DNA of 64,000 bases from Alitta virens (Eukaryota; Annelida; Polychaeta; Phyllodocida; Nereididae). The notes beneath the pieces were generated by a model. The model had not been told where the DNA came from, did no database searches, and saw only the letters and a list, made by a program, of their open reading frames with translations. Each line of letters starts with the position of its first letter. The first letter of the stretch is position 1. Positions 33,965 to 46,656 of the stretch are shown in pieces. A program made the position numbers and the translations under genes. The stretch is from contig OW028576.1 in NCBI GenBank assembly GCA_932294295.1, forward strand, positions 47,958,628-48,022,627, given 5' to 3'.

Positions 33965-35039
33965 GTGTGACATCATCCATGCAACAATGGTGCAGTGACA
34001 TCATCTTAATGTTTTTATATGTACTACTTTCCTAGTGCCCCCTGTAGGCTCTGTTACTTTTTCTTCCTATTGCCCATTACATCATTCTGACTGCATTCTA
34101 TTGTTACATCATACTTCCGGATTGACATACTGTGAAACACTAATCCAGGAAAGGCTGTCATTGGTCAAAATACAGGGTTTATTAAGGTGTGTATTAGAAT
34201 ATAGAGGAGCCATAATAAATATCCACTTGTTTTTTGGTCATATTTTGCCACAAATGGCAAGGAGCAGCACGGAATGGACAGAGATATTCAAAACAATTCA
34301 AATCCCTACTTTCTTGCTGATGAAAGCAATTCTAAAAAAGAAATAATAAGTTTGCTATATTCCCAATTGTAATTTCTGATGTTTCATTGTAACCATAAGA
34401 AATGATAATAATATAAAATGGCAATAATCATGACAAAATGGTATAAACTTATATCAAATGGAGGAAACTTGATGTTAATTTGTACAGAGAGGGGTTTTAT
34501 AGGTCAAAAAGTTGGGCTTTAACTATTAGGTAACATTTATATATATTGCGTGCTTCTCCGTGAAATATATGTAAAAATGAGACCAAAACACAAGTGGACA
34601 TTTATTTTGGATGATACAATAACAGCTCTTAACTGTAACATCAGCTCTCATCTGAGTTGCCCTTCTGTTACCCAAGATGACTCCACTGGGTGAGACACAA
34701 ATTCAAGGTGACTGCCACTTCTGTCCTATTCACACGACACTCTCCAGTCGATGAGGTACAAATCCTTCTGTTGCTTTTTTATGATTGGCTCAAACAAAGT
34801 CACGTGACTAGAATATGGCCTTCCATAACAGCAGAAATGTGCCTGCCAAGTTTTTTTTTATCCATAACAGGAAATTTTCAATTGAAAACTGCAAAACGAA
34901 ATTCTTAACATATATCACACATTTCCAGTTATATGAGGAATATTGGAACAAACCAATCAACGGGTCTTGTCAAATGGGAGCAAAAAATAATTCAAGCAAC
35001 CTTTTCTATGTTTGTCATGAACCCAGGACCTTCAGCGGT

Positions 35040-35139
35040 GTTACCCACTGCCTTAATCAGCAGAGTTACTAACAGCCCTAATCATCAGAGTTACCCACAG
35101 CCTTAATCATCTGAGTTACCCGGAGCATTAATCATCAGA
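35040..35139 (+). repeat. Four tandem 25-bp repeats (unit B)
   Basis: Counterpart of 15014-15113, same copy number. Confidence 0.85.
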
Positions 35140-35301
35140 GTGGTATTGTGCTTGACTCCCAATCCCAAGTGACTGGGTTCGAGCCTGGCTCAGTGCAATT
35201 TCTGTTTGTGGCCTTCGGCACGCCACTTAGTCCTCACTGCCAATGTCCACCCAGCAGATGATTGGGTACTTGGCTCGAGAAGACTTAAATTGATAAAGAA
35301 A
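35140..35301 (+). mobile_element. SINE family 4 (unit B copy)
   Basis: Counterpart of 15114-15275. Confidence 0.7.
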
Positions 35302-35909
35302 AGATAAATCAGCCACCAAGCACCTGCATGTAATACATGTACTTACTGTATACTCCCCTGGGAGCTGAGCTGGAAAACCAGGGGACCCACCATGTACTTG
35401 ACTTGAAGACTAATCAAACTAGTATTAATTTCAGTAATGAATACATATTTTACAGAGCCTTTGAGTATGCTTGTGCACGAAACGGGCACTATAGAGATAT
35501 GGGATATAATAAAAATAATAATCACTGAACCCACTCAAGCTTTGACTCAGCTGATCAACTATCAAACAAAAATCCATACATCATCAAATATGGTTTTTTC
35601 TAGTATGTCATCTACAGAAGCTTAGTCAAATATGTCTGCTTGCAGTTTCATCCAATCCATAAGCTTAGATGTAAGAAACTCGAGTTGGACTTGGATATCT
35701 CGCAAAGAAACCTCGAGTGGTGCCTGAGTATATGGAGAGCCCGAAGGAACCGCTCTTGGTGTGAGACTTCACATAGAATGTGTAATAAGTAAATGGGCGT
35801 AGAGTAGCAAAATGGTAGGATGGGAATGTGGTTTGTTGGAGAGTTCAGAAGGGGAAATACAAGAAAGAATGCTGCAAGACTGAAGTGTATGCATTATGAG
35901 TATTATATG

Positions 35910-36026
35910 AGGCAGCTTGGTGGCCTGGTGGTTAGAGCATCGGCCATTTTGTGAACTGGCTGGCTCTCTGAAGTTTGATCCCCAGTCCGCGCATTCTTCA
36001 TGAGCTACATCTGACCTGAAGTCGCA
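35910..36026 (+). mobile_element. SINE family 1, truncated (unit B)
   Basis: Counterpart of 15884-16000. Confidence 0.65.
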
Positions 36027-36712
36027 ATATATATATATATTTTTTTTTTTGTGAATGTCATGCTTTTTTTTCAGGCATAAATGGAAAGTATTTATATAAT
36101 TATATACATATATATACAACTTAAAGTTGATTAATTCAATACATGGGAGGCGATGAATACACTTTGCTAAGCTCTTCACTTACTTAGAAGTTTACATGCA
36201 TCCCAAGCACAGAGATTTGCACATTTAATAAATATTGGACACTGGACACTAATGTCACTGACCACAAGCCCAACTGTCTTATCCCAAAATTGCTTCCGCA
36301 GCAATTCAGATAAACTGTTTAGCTCCATAATAAAAGGCGTCTAATTTCCTGAACTTTGTATTTTGTGTTGGTAAAAAAAGAGAATAGAAATTCAAAGCGT
36401 CTACGGTCTCTCTAATTCTTGTAGCCATATTGTCCCAAGTCATAATCTCTGGTCTGAAAATGTGATTAGATGGAAAATTGAGGGAAGCTAAGAGATTTGT
36501 TGAGTTCATATTAATATTTTTGTCCACATGACTTTTTTTTTTATTATATATTGTATCTTTTCATATTCTCTGATATTGCTGTTTGTCAAGCATCATCTTA
36601 TTTCGAGAATTCAGATATTTATCGAAACAGATTAGTTGGTTTCCTTTATTTCATAATGCATTTTATAAAGCAAGCTGGATATATTGAAACATCTTCACTT
36701 GTAATAGCAACT

Positions 36713-36910
36713 GGGCAGTCTGATGGTAAGATGCTCGCCTGCTCCCCTGAGCACCCTTTATGAGCAACATTCCAGCTGGACGTTGTTTGTATGACATGTT
36801 AAATGTGTGGTCCCTTATCGTCAGTGTCTGTGCTGAGGCAAGTATATGATTAAACCTAATACCACAAGTCGGTAGGGATGATTGGGTTCTCCTGCTCAAC
36901 CCCATCACGT
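36713..36910 (+). mobile_element. SINE family 1, degenerate (unit B)
   Basis: Counterpart of 16713-16910. Confidence 0.6.
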
Positions 36911-37101
36911 CACCTTTTCAAAACATTTCAGCAAGCAGACAGTCAACAAACTGAAGCATTGTCGGCCTCAAAAAACTTTATGAAGCTTCTCTTTTGCCAA
37001 AATTGTATTCAGTTTGAAGGAATATAAAATTAAATTGCCACACAAAGCTAATGTTTATTTTATGGGTTTTGTGAAGAGCTATCTAGTTCTACTGATGACA
37101 T

Positions 37102-37254
37102 TCATGACGTTCACTGAGTCTAAATGCTGCCCTGTGATTGGCCAGGCTGTTTTCTGTATAAGGGATAATTGATTTTATGAGGTTCACAACAATGAACCTC
37201 ATAGTGTGAACTTCATGGTTTTTCTATGAGGTTCACACTCTGTTGCGGGATATA
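37102..37254 (+). repeat. Double-hairpin terminal repeat, family 1 (unit B)
   Basis: Counterpart of 17104-17256. One arm reads GTGTGAACTTCAT, a C-to-T change that still allows a G-T wobble against ATGAGGTTCACAC. Confidence 0.75.
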
Positions 37255-37475
37255 AGACCCCACCTATGGGGTGAATTCACTCATGGGGTGAATCATCTTA
37301 TAATTACATCTGCCTCTGGCAACTGTTCATATAAGCTGACCCAGTAACAAAGAGAAATTTACATTGACATTGACAGTAAATACATTCATAATCATGTGTG
37401 AGTAAGATCAGTAGTCATCAAATGGTCACCTCTCATTCAATTTACAGAATACTCTGAAACTCATCATCTTCGTAC

Positions 37476-37657
37476 AAGGCCACTTGCATCTCTTGGGACT
37501 ATTTCTCTGGACCTCATCACCCTTCAGTAGTATAACTACACTCCACAAATGTCACAGCATGACCTTGCACTAAATTGTAGTCATCCGCCATTTATAGCAG
37601 CTAATTAAAGTAGTGCGCAATATTTTGACCTCACTTGCTCTGACGTTTTATCTGCAC
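37476..37657 (+). repeat. Dispersed repeat (unit B copy)
   Basis: Counterpart of 17479-17660. Confidence 0.6.
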
Positions 37658-38100
37658 TGACCAGCCTGGGAGTGGTGAATGAGTTGAAGGCGAGTTCACA
37701 AAGATTCTTTCAAAATGGGATAGAAAGCCTGGCTTCATGCGCATTTTGTTGAATAGATGTACCTTCCTCTTAATGTGGTCTCAAACACAAGCAGACTTAA
37801 ATGTCTTGAGAATTTCACAATCTGGAGGTAATTTCCTGTACTTTAATTAAACGATGGTCTAATGACAATGCGTGACAAATTAGGCATTCTGTGATTTGGC
37901 ATATAACTGAAGATCTGTCTGGTGAACTGACAAGTGATTGGCTGCTTAATGTAATTCTGGCAGTCCTCGACAGTTACAGACATTGATACAATCAATGGAA
38001 GTTATTTAAGCTACAGCTCGGCGGTTACCGCACCAAATTTGACATTCAGTCGCCTGGGATACCTCTCAAATTGTTATTAACTTGAAAACTTCGAAAAGAT

Positions 38101-38242
38101 ACATGGCCAAATATGCCTCATGCAGTTTCCATGAGAAGGATAAACGCATGGAAAACACATGGTTTTTAGCTAATTATAATAAGGCAAAAACCATGCGTTT
38201 ATCCAAACACATGGAAAACGCACGTGGCGCAATTGGCCATGT
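38101..38242. mobile_element. Palindromic MITE (unit B copy)
   Basis: Counterpart of 18089-18230. Confidence 0.65.
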
Positions 38243-38947
38243 ACTTGCATAATACATCGGCTGATTCCTCTGAAGGGCCCAAGTTTGATTCCTACTCATG
38301 GCAAGGGTGGTAACACTGTGGGTGAAGACCTCTAATCCCAGCGGCTTACACAGGGCTCTACATAACTCTAGTTAAACCTATCTAGCTGTCCCATGCCTAA
38401 CACAGATGTCAATGACCTCGCAGATAAACATGTTTTTACATATATATAGTATTAATCACTCACTAAGTGTAATTGAAAATTACCTTGGAGTGACCTGATC
38501 TATCATCATTAACATTCTATTTATAGCAGTATATAGTATACATTGGAACATTTGAATAAAATACATTAAAATCAATATTTAATTTTACAATCTTGGCAAA
38601 GTAACATGCACTGGTGCACACCATACACATGTAAAGACTTTGATGTACGAACACCAAAGATTACTGTATTGTAAACTGCTGGCATTACTTCAGAATTTCC
38701 AAACTAGTACCACAAACATCTTATTGAAAAGCTGCAACATCAGCCAAAGTGCAATAGACTGTCAATAATATTGTTAAAAAATAAGAGAACAAAGTCTGAC
38801 ACAACCAACAAGTTATACGAATGCTGTCACACATAAAATAATCAATAAAATAAATCAACCGATTGAAGCCAGTACCAAAATACAGCAGCACCGCGAGTAT
38901 AAGTTGCTTCTGGAACAAAAAAGTAGATGCTTTGATAATTCAATAGT

Positions 38948-39248
38948 AGCTGGTTGACCTAATGGTTGAAACATCTGTCAATCCACATTGGCAAGCTCTG
39001 CAGAAGGTCTAGCGTTCGATCCCTGGCCTGGGCTTCCTTCATGAGCTACATCCCAGCAGCTGGATGTCGTTGGGATGAGACGTTAAAATGGTGGTCCTTT
39101 GTACTCAGTGTCTATGCTGAGGCAAGTAAAAGATCCCACCCATGGGGTAAATGTATAACATGGGTGGACTCTTCCCCTCTCTCTCTCTCACCTCATCAAT
39201 AAACCCTTGATAGCAGCAAGAACTTGCCTTCGAGGGCTGTGCTTTCAA
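38948..39248 (+). mobile_element. SINE family 1, full length (unit B)
   Basis: Counterpart of 18935-19237, again running into the TCTA array. Confidence 0.75.
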
Positions 39249-39358
39249 TATGTATGTATGTATCTATCTATCTATCTATCTATCTGTCTATCTATCTATC
39301 TATCTATATATCTATCTGTCTATCTATCTATCTATCTATATATCTATTTATTTATCTG

Positions 39359-39416
<58 letters not shown>

Positions 39417-39448
39417 CATCTATCTATCCATCTATCTATTTATCTATC
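39249..39448 (+). repeat. (TATG)(TCTA)n microsatellite (unit B)
   Basis: 200 bp, interrupted by GTC, TATA and CCA variants. Confidence 0.95.
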
Positions 39449-39751
39449 AGTAACTCATTTTACGGTGTGTTGGCCATCAGGCTGTAGGCAGGTTTTCAAC
39501 AGATAAAAATCCGCTGAACTGAAAAATAAGAACTGTATAATCCATTCTGCAGCATGTTCGCCAAAAAGGAATGAAATAAGCCAGTGCACACAAGTACACT
39601 TGTAAGCTCATTACCAATACACCAGGGAATACATCAAACTCATAATAAACTGTGACTCCATTACTCTTTGCCTTTCCATATTATCAAAAGAGAATGATTC
39701 ACCCCATGCACACATCATCTGTGCAATAACTTGGACAATACTCCTCGGCCG

Positions 39752-39898
39752 TACATCAAAAGTGACTGCTGAGCAGCACAATACAGTCAAATTGCTTTAC
39801 CATGTTTCCGCACAAGTTCTCTGTGAGAAAAGTTATATTGTGATTTTCTTTTGAAAGCGATGACCATGACTGGAATAAAAGCAGAACACTTCACTCGG
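39752..39898 (+). repeat. Dispersed 145-bp repeat, right copy (unit B)
   Basis: Counterpart of 19669-19816. Confidence 0.7.
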
Positions 39899-40020
39899 TA
39901 GACTGGCCAAGTGGATATGAGAGAAAGAGGGGGTTAGCGCTGCAAATAGAACACATTATGGAAATAGAACACATTATGGAAACAGTTAACATAACACAGC
40001 AAAATGCCTAAAGGACACCA

Positions 40021-40289
40021 ATTAGAAACTATCATGCTTCTAGAAATATGATTAGAAACTATCATGCTCCTAGAAACATGATTAGAAACTATCATGCTCC
40101 TAGAAATATGATTAGAAATATCATGCTCCTAGAAATATGATTAGAAACTATCACGCTCATAGAAATATGATTAGAAACTACTGTGATCATAGAAATATGA
40201 TTAGAAACTATCATGCTCCTAGAAATATGATTAGAAACTATTGTGCTCCTAGAAATATGATTAGAAACTATCATACTCCTAGAAAAATT
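40021..40289 (+). repeat. 30-bp minisatellite, nine copies (unit B)
   Basis: Eight 30-bp units and one 29-bp unit (unit 4 lost one base). Variant units show that three extra units lie at the left side relative to the six-copy array of A. Confidence 0.95.
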
Positions 40290-41111
40290 ATATGAAATTT
40301 ATTCAACATGATAAACAGTGACAATGAGAAAGTGAGGTTTTTTGCCAATATGGCAACTCAATCTGCACAATCTTTGATTGGTGGAAACCTGGACTGGATC
40401 AGGAGACAGTATGGAGCCCAGACATATTAAATGGCCATCGTCAGCTCAACTCAATTTGCTACACTGATGATGAGCAAGCAACTGTAGTAGCTGTGAAAGA
40501 CTTTATTGGACAAATAGATAAAGACTTTACACCATTAATATTCCATTTATGTATAAAATAACATTTGTAAATTTACTTTAATAGTTCTGTGTATACTTTT
40601 ATTCAAAGTGTATTTGATAAGCATATATATATATATTCACACTTTCTGCACTATTGCTCAAACTACTTTGTGAGCGACTTTAAAATAACATTTAACAGTA
40701 ACATTGCAGGACCAATGATAGTTTCCATGGAGCACCAATCAATATTTTACACATTTGCACTCCCCACTTGACATATCTTTATAAACCATTATCAACTTTA
40801 ACTAATGCACATGGTGTGGACTCCAATCATTATCATCTTATCATTACATCTGCTACTGCAGTTCAGCTAACTTCAGACTAGTAGCATTCATTGAGAAAAT
40901 TAGTAAATACAGAATAAAATAAGTTATTTTGATAGTGTTCTTAAATCAAGATTTAACTGTATTTGCACTGAATATATTTTTCAGCTGCATCTCAGACAAA
41001 ACACAATTTACACAAAGTTTTGATAAATCACAGAGATGGTAAATTATGAAGCCAAAATCCATCATTTCATTTGCAAGATACAGAAACTGTCAGATACGAA
41101 AACACAGTTTT

Positions 41112-41963
41112 ATAATAAGACCCAATGGTTATGTGGTATTTTTTTATATTCCTCACGAGTGGACAGATTGGCCAGGATTCACGAGTGGCGTTAGCCACGA
41201 GTGAATTCTGAAGCCAATCTGTCCACAAGTGAGGGAATATAAAAATATACCACATATCCACTTGGGTCTTATTTATACCCCACAATTTTCACTTTTAGTT
41301 GAGCTGTCTGGCTATGCATTCATGTAGTATAGAAAAAATTCATGAATATTAATTTTTGCCATTGACCAATCAGAGCATTGCATAACTGTCAACAACGTCA
41401 TCACCTCAAAACCTTCTGGGACATTTTCACATTAATAAAAAAAATTACGAAATGATATTTACAAACCAGTTGTTAAATATTTCTTGTCAGAATTGTTTTT
41501 TATACTAGATTTGGACAGAAAATGTTTTATTGTTCCGTATTATTCGATTGTATTACCGAAGCGATGACGCTCCTGTGACGTTGCCCATAGCAACACAGCC
41601 GCACAATGGCTTGTATCTGTGGACTGAACAGATCATTGACTTTCTGTTACGTTTTTTGCTCCTGGAATCGTTAATTCTTGTCCGATTTCAAAAATTTAAA
41701 CTTTTTTAGGGAGCTGACAATTTTATCTTTTGAATGGTTGTAAAATTGTGACTCCAAATATTGTTTTAAAGCGGCGGCGCTAGTTTAAACGGCGAAGCGC
41801 TTAGCTGCAAAAAGAGATTTTTTGTCATTGGCCTGCCATACATAGAAGTATGTGGTATACATTTCCCATCCTTGTAAGGTAAGCCATGTAGTATACACAT
41901 GTATACCACATAGGCTATACCACATGGCTTTTCTATGTGGTATACAACTGATTGTGGGGTATT
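41112..41963 (+). mobile_element. Double-hairpin element, family 2, complete copy (unit B, site 2)
   Basis: Unit A reads CACAGTTTTCCAAACATCC, while here the same flanks are split by 852 bp. The 5' 160 bp fold into a long hairpin (arms 41117-41171 and 41214-41270, AAGACCCA against TGGGTCTT). The 3' end carries the two TATACCACAT hairpins, loop GGCTTTTCT, and ATTGTGGGGTATT. The insertion point is a T run and no clear target duplication is visible. No conserved frame remains. Confidence 0.75.
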
Positions 41964-42420
41964 CCAAACATCCTTTCAAATGAGTAACTTTTGCATCGAT
42001 TTTGAACATCTCTGAAGCTTTGATGCTGCCAGACTCTGGTTCATATAACTTCAACAAAGAAGCGTTTTAGCAAAATTGACACAAATAGATCCAAATTTAT
42101 TTTTATCCGCTTGCAACACACACATGGATACACACATTGAATAAATATATCGTTCTATGTGTATCTTGAGTTAAGAAAAATACTCATGCTTGAACAGGCC
42201 TGCCAAGGGTGTAAGTTGTGATGTCGGCAGAGCTCGATATACATCAAGATGGCAGACAGAAAACCCGCACACATTTAAATTTCCATTTAATACATATTAT
42301 TATCCTAAAAAACCTTTTTTAGTTTCTGCTTTCAACTTTGGCCCATGCACTGTTTATTGGCTTGATAACAGAATACCATACATTTGCAAGAGATGTGCAA
42401 TATGTAGTATGTTGTGCCTA

Positions 42421-42664
42421 CAGTCGGGCTTAAGGTTATCCATACACTCTGCTGTGTAGCATAAAGTTCACTTACATTTCACATCTTTTCTCTGATACAA
42501 AATTAATAATTACCATTGTTTATGTTCCCATAACAACAATATTTTTTCACTTTATTTCTATCAAAGGTGTTTGCAATGTTGTATCATTTTTGGTGATTTT
42601 ATTTAAAATTGCAAATAATTTATGACATTTTGCTTAAGTGTATGTAAACGTTTTGGCCCTACTG
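42421..42664. mobile_element. Possible Tc1/mariner-type MITE (unit B)
   Basis: Counterpart of 21305-21549. Confidence 0.4.
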
Positions 42665-43389
42665 TATTATTGTCATGGATGGAACAATTAACACTCCATT
42701 CATTTCATCATTAAATCTGCCTTTATAGCGTTTATATAAGTGGATTTGATTTCAAATAAGAATAACTTCACACCAATCATATGGGTTAAAAAAGGTTGAA
42801 ATATGGATACTCTTTAAAAACAAGTATTTTGAGCTTATTAACATGAATACCATACTGATTACTAATCTTAGCATTTCATCATTACTTTCTACTTTAATAG
42901 CTGGTCATATAAGATGACTAATCTTGAATTTTATTCATAGATTATGCAACATTTAATCTATAATGATGTCTCAATGCCTCTGGGTCTGAAGAGTAGTCAG
43001 TTGATATAAACAAATTCCAGAGGCTGATGTAATGATGAGATGATGATTGGGGTCTACACCATGTTATACATTTGCCCCATGGGTGAGGTATTTTACATAC
43101 TAAACCGGAATACTCTTCAGATTTTTACATCTGTGATAGCACTATAAATTGTCCCAAAAAAACATTTTTTGTGCGGCAGCCATGTTAGCAATTTTGCCTC
43201 ATTGACCTCATTTTGATTACGTCATATATTATGACACATCATTACTGCATTGTTCTTGCACTCTGTGACCTCACCATGGTCATTGTCTATCAATGACATC
43301 ACAATACTATATCTGAGTACAACGAGAGGTCAATGAGGCAAAAATGACAATGAGGCTGATCTGTGAAAAGCAATGAAATCCATGTTTGT

Positions 43390-43438
43390 GCAGACAGACA
43401 GACACACAGACAGCCAGCCAGACAGACAGACAGACAAG
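43390..43438 (+). repeat. Interrupted (CAGA)n tract (unit B)
   Basis: Counterpart of the tract at about 22264-22306, with different interruptions. Confidence 0.8.
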
Positions 43439-45065
43439 CATGATCTAGACCTGCAGTTACAGCAACTAAAACGCCAACAGAACATATTATGAATAATCAA
43501 CATGTACATCAAACTAGATTTCCTAAAATTGCGATATGATTCTTTACATGTCCAAATGACGCAATTCAAAAATGATACAGGTGCTGTAGGGATTTCATGC
43601 TATCATGATAAAACCTTTCAAAGCTTTATTTTCACAGAAATTCCAATTACCTGAAGGTTTTGCTGAATGTTGGAACTTTTACATTCATTTTATTTTATTT
43701 CTTTCAAGCAGAGCAACAACTTGATGTAATAAAGCTTTGGGCCTGAAATGTTTTAATGTTGTAAACACAAAAATGTCCATGTTTCTATTAATATGTTTAG
43801 TGACATGAACATTGTCAAGAAAGATGGCCATGTTTAGCGTCTTTTTGTGAACGATGCCAATTGTATTGTCAAAACTAGATACGCATAGTAACATTGGCTA
43901 TAAATTGTACATAACAAATTGTCTTTTGGACAAATACAAAACTGAACATGTCAACTAAATGGTACTGTGTAACACGCTATATTTCACACTATGCTTTTTG
44001 ACTAGTATCCTAATTGAGACAAAATGGATGTCCCTTGACACTCTATGTTACTTTTTGTATGCAATCCTAAACATCATTGTAATTAGTTTTTTGGGTCAAA
44101 TAAATTCATTTCATTGTCATAATAATTGGTCTACATTTATATTTGTCGGCATAATATTAAAACTATAGTGGATGGTGAGCAGTCCAACATTGAGATTTGC
44201 TGGATGAGGAAAAATTATTCACTCGTCCAATAAAATCTTTTTGAATCCCACCAAAGTTGGCTGACACAAGATTAAAATTCTGACAAATTTTTGTATATAT
44301 ATAAAACTGTTTATTTGTTTGTTTATTTATTTGCTTATGATAACTTTAACTCTTTGGAAATTTAGAAATGATAAAGATCTTAATTAACGCAGTAGTCTAA
44401 TGATGACAAATATGTTGTTATATACTGTAACCTTTCCAAATTATTCTGTACTAATCACATGAATTTTGACAAAAAAATTTATATTGGAATTTGACAATAA
44501 ACATTTCTTTTCTGCAATAAATCACTTATCACTTCCATTGCAATTTGGATCTTAATTGCGTCAGAACGATTTAAAGATAATGATGGCATGCGGGAATTTG
44601 ACATTTAAGGCATGTTACTTGTCCTAGTTTGACCACCGCATTCCCTTGGCACACAGAAAACTTAGGAAGAGTGTATTAGTGGCATTCATAGGAGACATTT
44701 TGGGTGCAAATTTCAGGCAACTTGTGCATGTTTTATAAGGTAAAACATCATGTCACCGTAAAGTTATTGCTTTAGAGAAAACTAGTACAGTTTGATGAAC
44801 TTTTTTTTTTAAACTTGAATTGGGTTTAAAGTTGCAAGTGAACTACATGTGATCGACAAATTAGTTTTTATATATATTTCATAGAATTTTTTAGTAATTT
44901 TAGTTTATATACTTTTTTTTACTTTGATTTAAGAGCATTTGGAGGAGAAATTTAATTGCTTAAACTAAATAAGTTTTAATAAACATGCAGAAACTCCAAA
45001 AAAGAAAAGTGGAAATATTCAATTCATATTATTTAACGAACATATTTTAACTTATAATAACAGGA

Positions 45066-45195
45066 AATGATCAGATATGATCAGATATGATCAGATATGA
45101 TCAGATATGATCAAATATGATCAGATATGATCAGATATGATCAGATATGATCAGATATGATCAGATATAATCAGATATAATCAGATATAATCAGT
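45066..45195 (+). repeat. 10-bp minisatellite, 13 copies (unit B)
   Basis: Ten TGATCA-type units (one reads TGATCAAA) followed by three TAATCAG units, against six and eight in A. Confidence 0.95.
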
Positions 45196-45263
45196 AGCAA
45201 TGAGAAGACAAACACACACAAAAAAGAAATTTACCTTGCTCGGTTGTTTTGTTCGGACATCTA

Positions 45264-45680
45264 CAGTGTGGCCAAAACGTTTATCAATTTCAGCAATTTC
45301 TGCACAATATTATTTTCTCTCGAAAAAATTAGCACCATTATATATATTCAAATAATAAATCTTACAATTTTCCATATTTGTATTAGGGTGGGGGCCTAGC
45401 TGAGTGGTAGCGCACTGGGCTTCCAACCACTGGGTCATGGGTTCGATTCCCTGTAAAAGAGCCTAAGTTGGATGGCTGTTTCATCCTTCATCCCATTGCC
45501 ATGTTCCCTGCCTGTCCTGATAAGCCTATCAGGTGCAGATATACAGGACATGAAGCCCTATTCTACCCACCATCCGCCTCCATTATTTGAATCAAAAATG
45601 TTTGCAACTTGTTTTCCCTGTGAGGATTTTATTCATACTTTCATTTTGAAAAAGTGCGAGTAAACTTTTGGGCTCCACTG
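45264..45680. mobile_element. Tc1/mariner-type MITE with internal SINE (unit B)
   Basis: Counterpart of 24109-24525, with TA flanks. The SINE family 2 insert is at 45386-45595 (+). Confidence 0.65.
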
Positions 45681-45750
45681 TACATAGCTACCTGGACATC
45701 TAGAAAGGTGAGAACCATAACACATTTCCTTGGCTGACATCTTGTACAAT

Positions 45751-45866
45751 TCCCAGAAGGTAAAAACAGACTTTTCTCTCTCCACTGACCTTTCATTCGA
45801 GACATTTGGCTCCAGGGGCTTCTTAAGGTAGGACATCCATCATGCTTTCCTGCTTCTGTCATGGAT
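45751..45866 (-). repeat. Dispersed repeat (unit B copy)
   Basis: Counterpart of 24596-24711. Confidence 0.6.
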
Positions 45867-45959
45867 TTGTTTTTTCTCAGATCCAGGACAATGGAACAAC
45901 AAAGCAAAATTCTGCAATGTTTTAGTGTTCAATCTAAATTTTTAATATATAATCAAGAT

Positions 45960-46045
45960 TACTTTTAATGCAGCGGGTAAGGTGCTTAGGACTTTATGTT
46001 CTGTATTTCTGCATCTGTTGGGCTAATTAAGAAATCCCAAAGCCA
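45960..46045 (-). mobile_element. SINE family 2, 3' fragment
   Basis: The minus strand contains AATTAGCCCAACAGATGCAG and AAATACAGAACATAAAGTCC, matching the 3' part of the family. Confidence 0.5.
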
Positions 46046-46079
46046 ATAAGTAATATGTAATCATGATTAATGTGGTGGG

Positions 46080-46255
46080 TGGAATAGGGCCTTATGTCCT
46101 GTATTTCTGACCTGTTAATTAGTTACAGGAAAGGACCATGGCAATGAGATGAAGGACAAAATAGCCATCTAACTTAGGCTCAACCAGGAATGGAACCCAT
46201 GACCCAGTCATTGGAAGCCCAGTGCCCTACCACTGAGCTAGGCCGCCAACCTTAC
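46080..46255 (-). mobile_element. SINE family 2, near full length
   Basis: The minus strand has the head CCTAGCTCAGTGGTAGGGCA and GGGTTCCATTCCTGG, then GCCTAAGTTAGATGGCTATT and AAATACAGGACATAAGGCCC. Confidence 0.75.
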
Positions 46256-46378
46256 TTTTAATGCCTTTGTTGAACTGCTCACAGATGCTGCAAAGGTTCT
46301 AAGTATTATAGACATGAATACACTGCCAATCAATATATTTGCGCATTTAAGAAACAGATGGATCAAGATGTAATCCAA

Positions 46379-46510
46379 AAATTCAAGATGGCCGCCACCT
46401 CTGTCCTACTCACACGACACTCTCCTGTCGATGAGGTACAAACCCTACAGTTGCCTTTGATATGATTGGCTCAAACAAAATCACGTGACTAGAATGTGGT
46501 CTCCTGGAAC
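46379..46510 (+). repeat. Dispersed repeat with CACGTGACT core, outside the units
   Basis: Matches 14678-14815 in order and orientation. Confidence 0.7.
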
Positions 46511-46601
46511 AAATGTGAAATTCAGGAATCCGTTTTTCTCTAGGATTAAATAAAGATAAATTCACATTTTGGCATGGAGCTTTTTTCCAGTATTTAACAT
46601 T

Positions 46602-46656
46602 TACCTTATCTTATCCTATCGCATCCTATCTTATTTTATCTCATCTTATCTTATCC
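46602..46656 (+). repeat. (TTATC)n microsatellite, left part
   Basis: Degenerate pentanucleotide array ending at the 5'-truncated SINE. Confidence 0.85.

Larger units (their letters stand above)
25935..45907 (+). repeat. Tandem unit B (about 20.0 kb)
   Basis: Collinear with unit A (7918-24743), plus a 1,963-bp inverted-repeat element, an 852-bp double-hairpin element, a roughly 50-bp insertion near 42170-42230 and longer minisatellites. From 26863 rightward it is nearly identical to unit C at a constant offset of 21,209, then 21,213 after the TCTA array. Confidence 0.9.
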
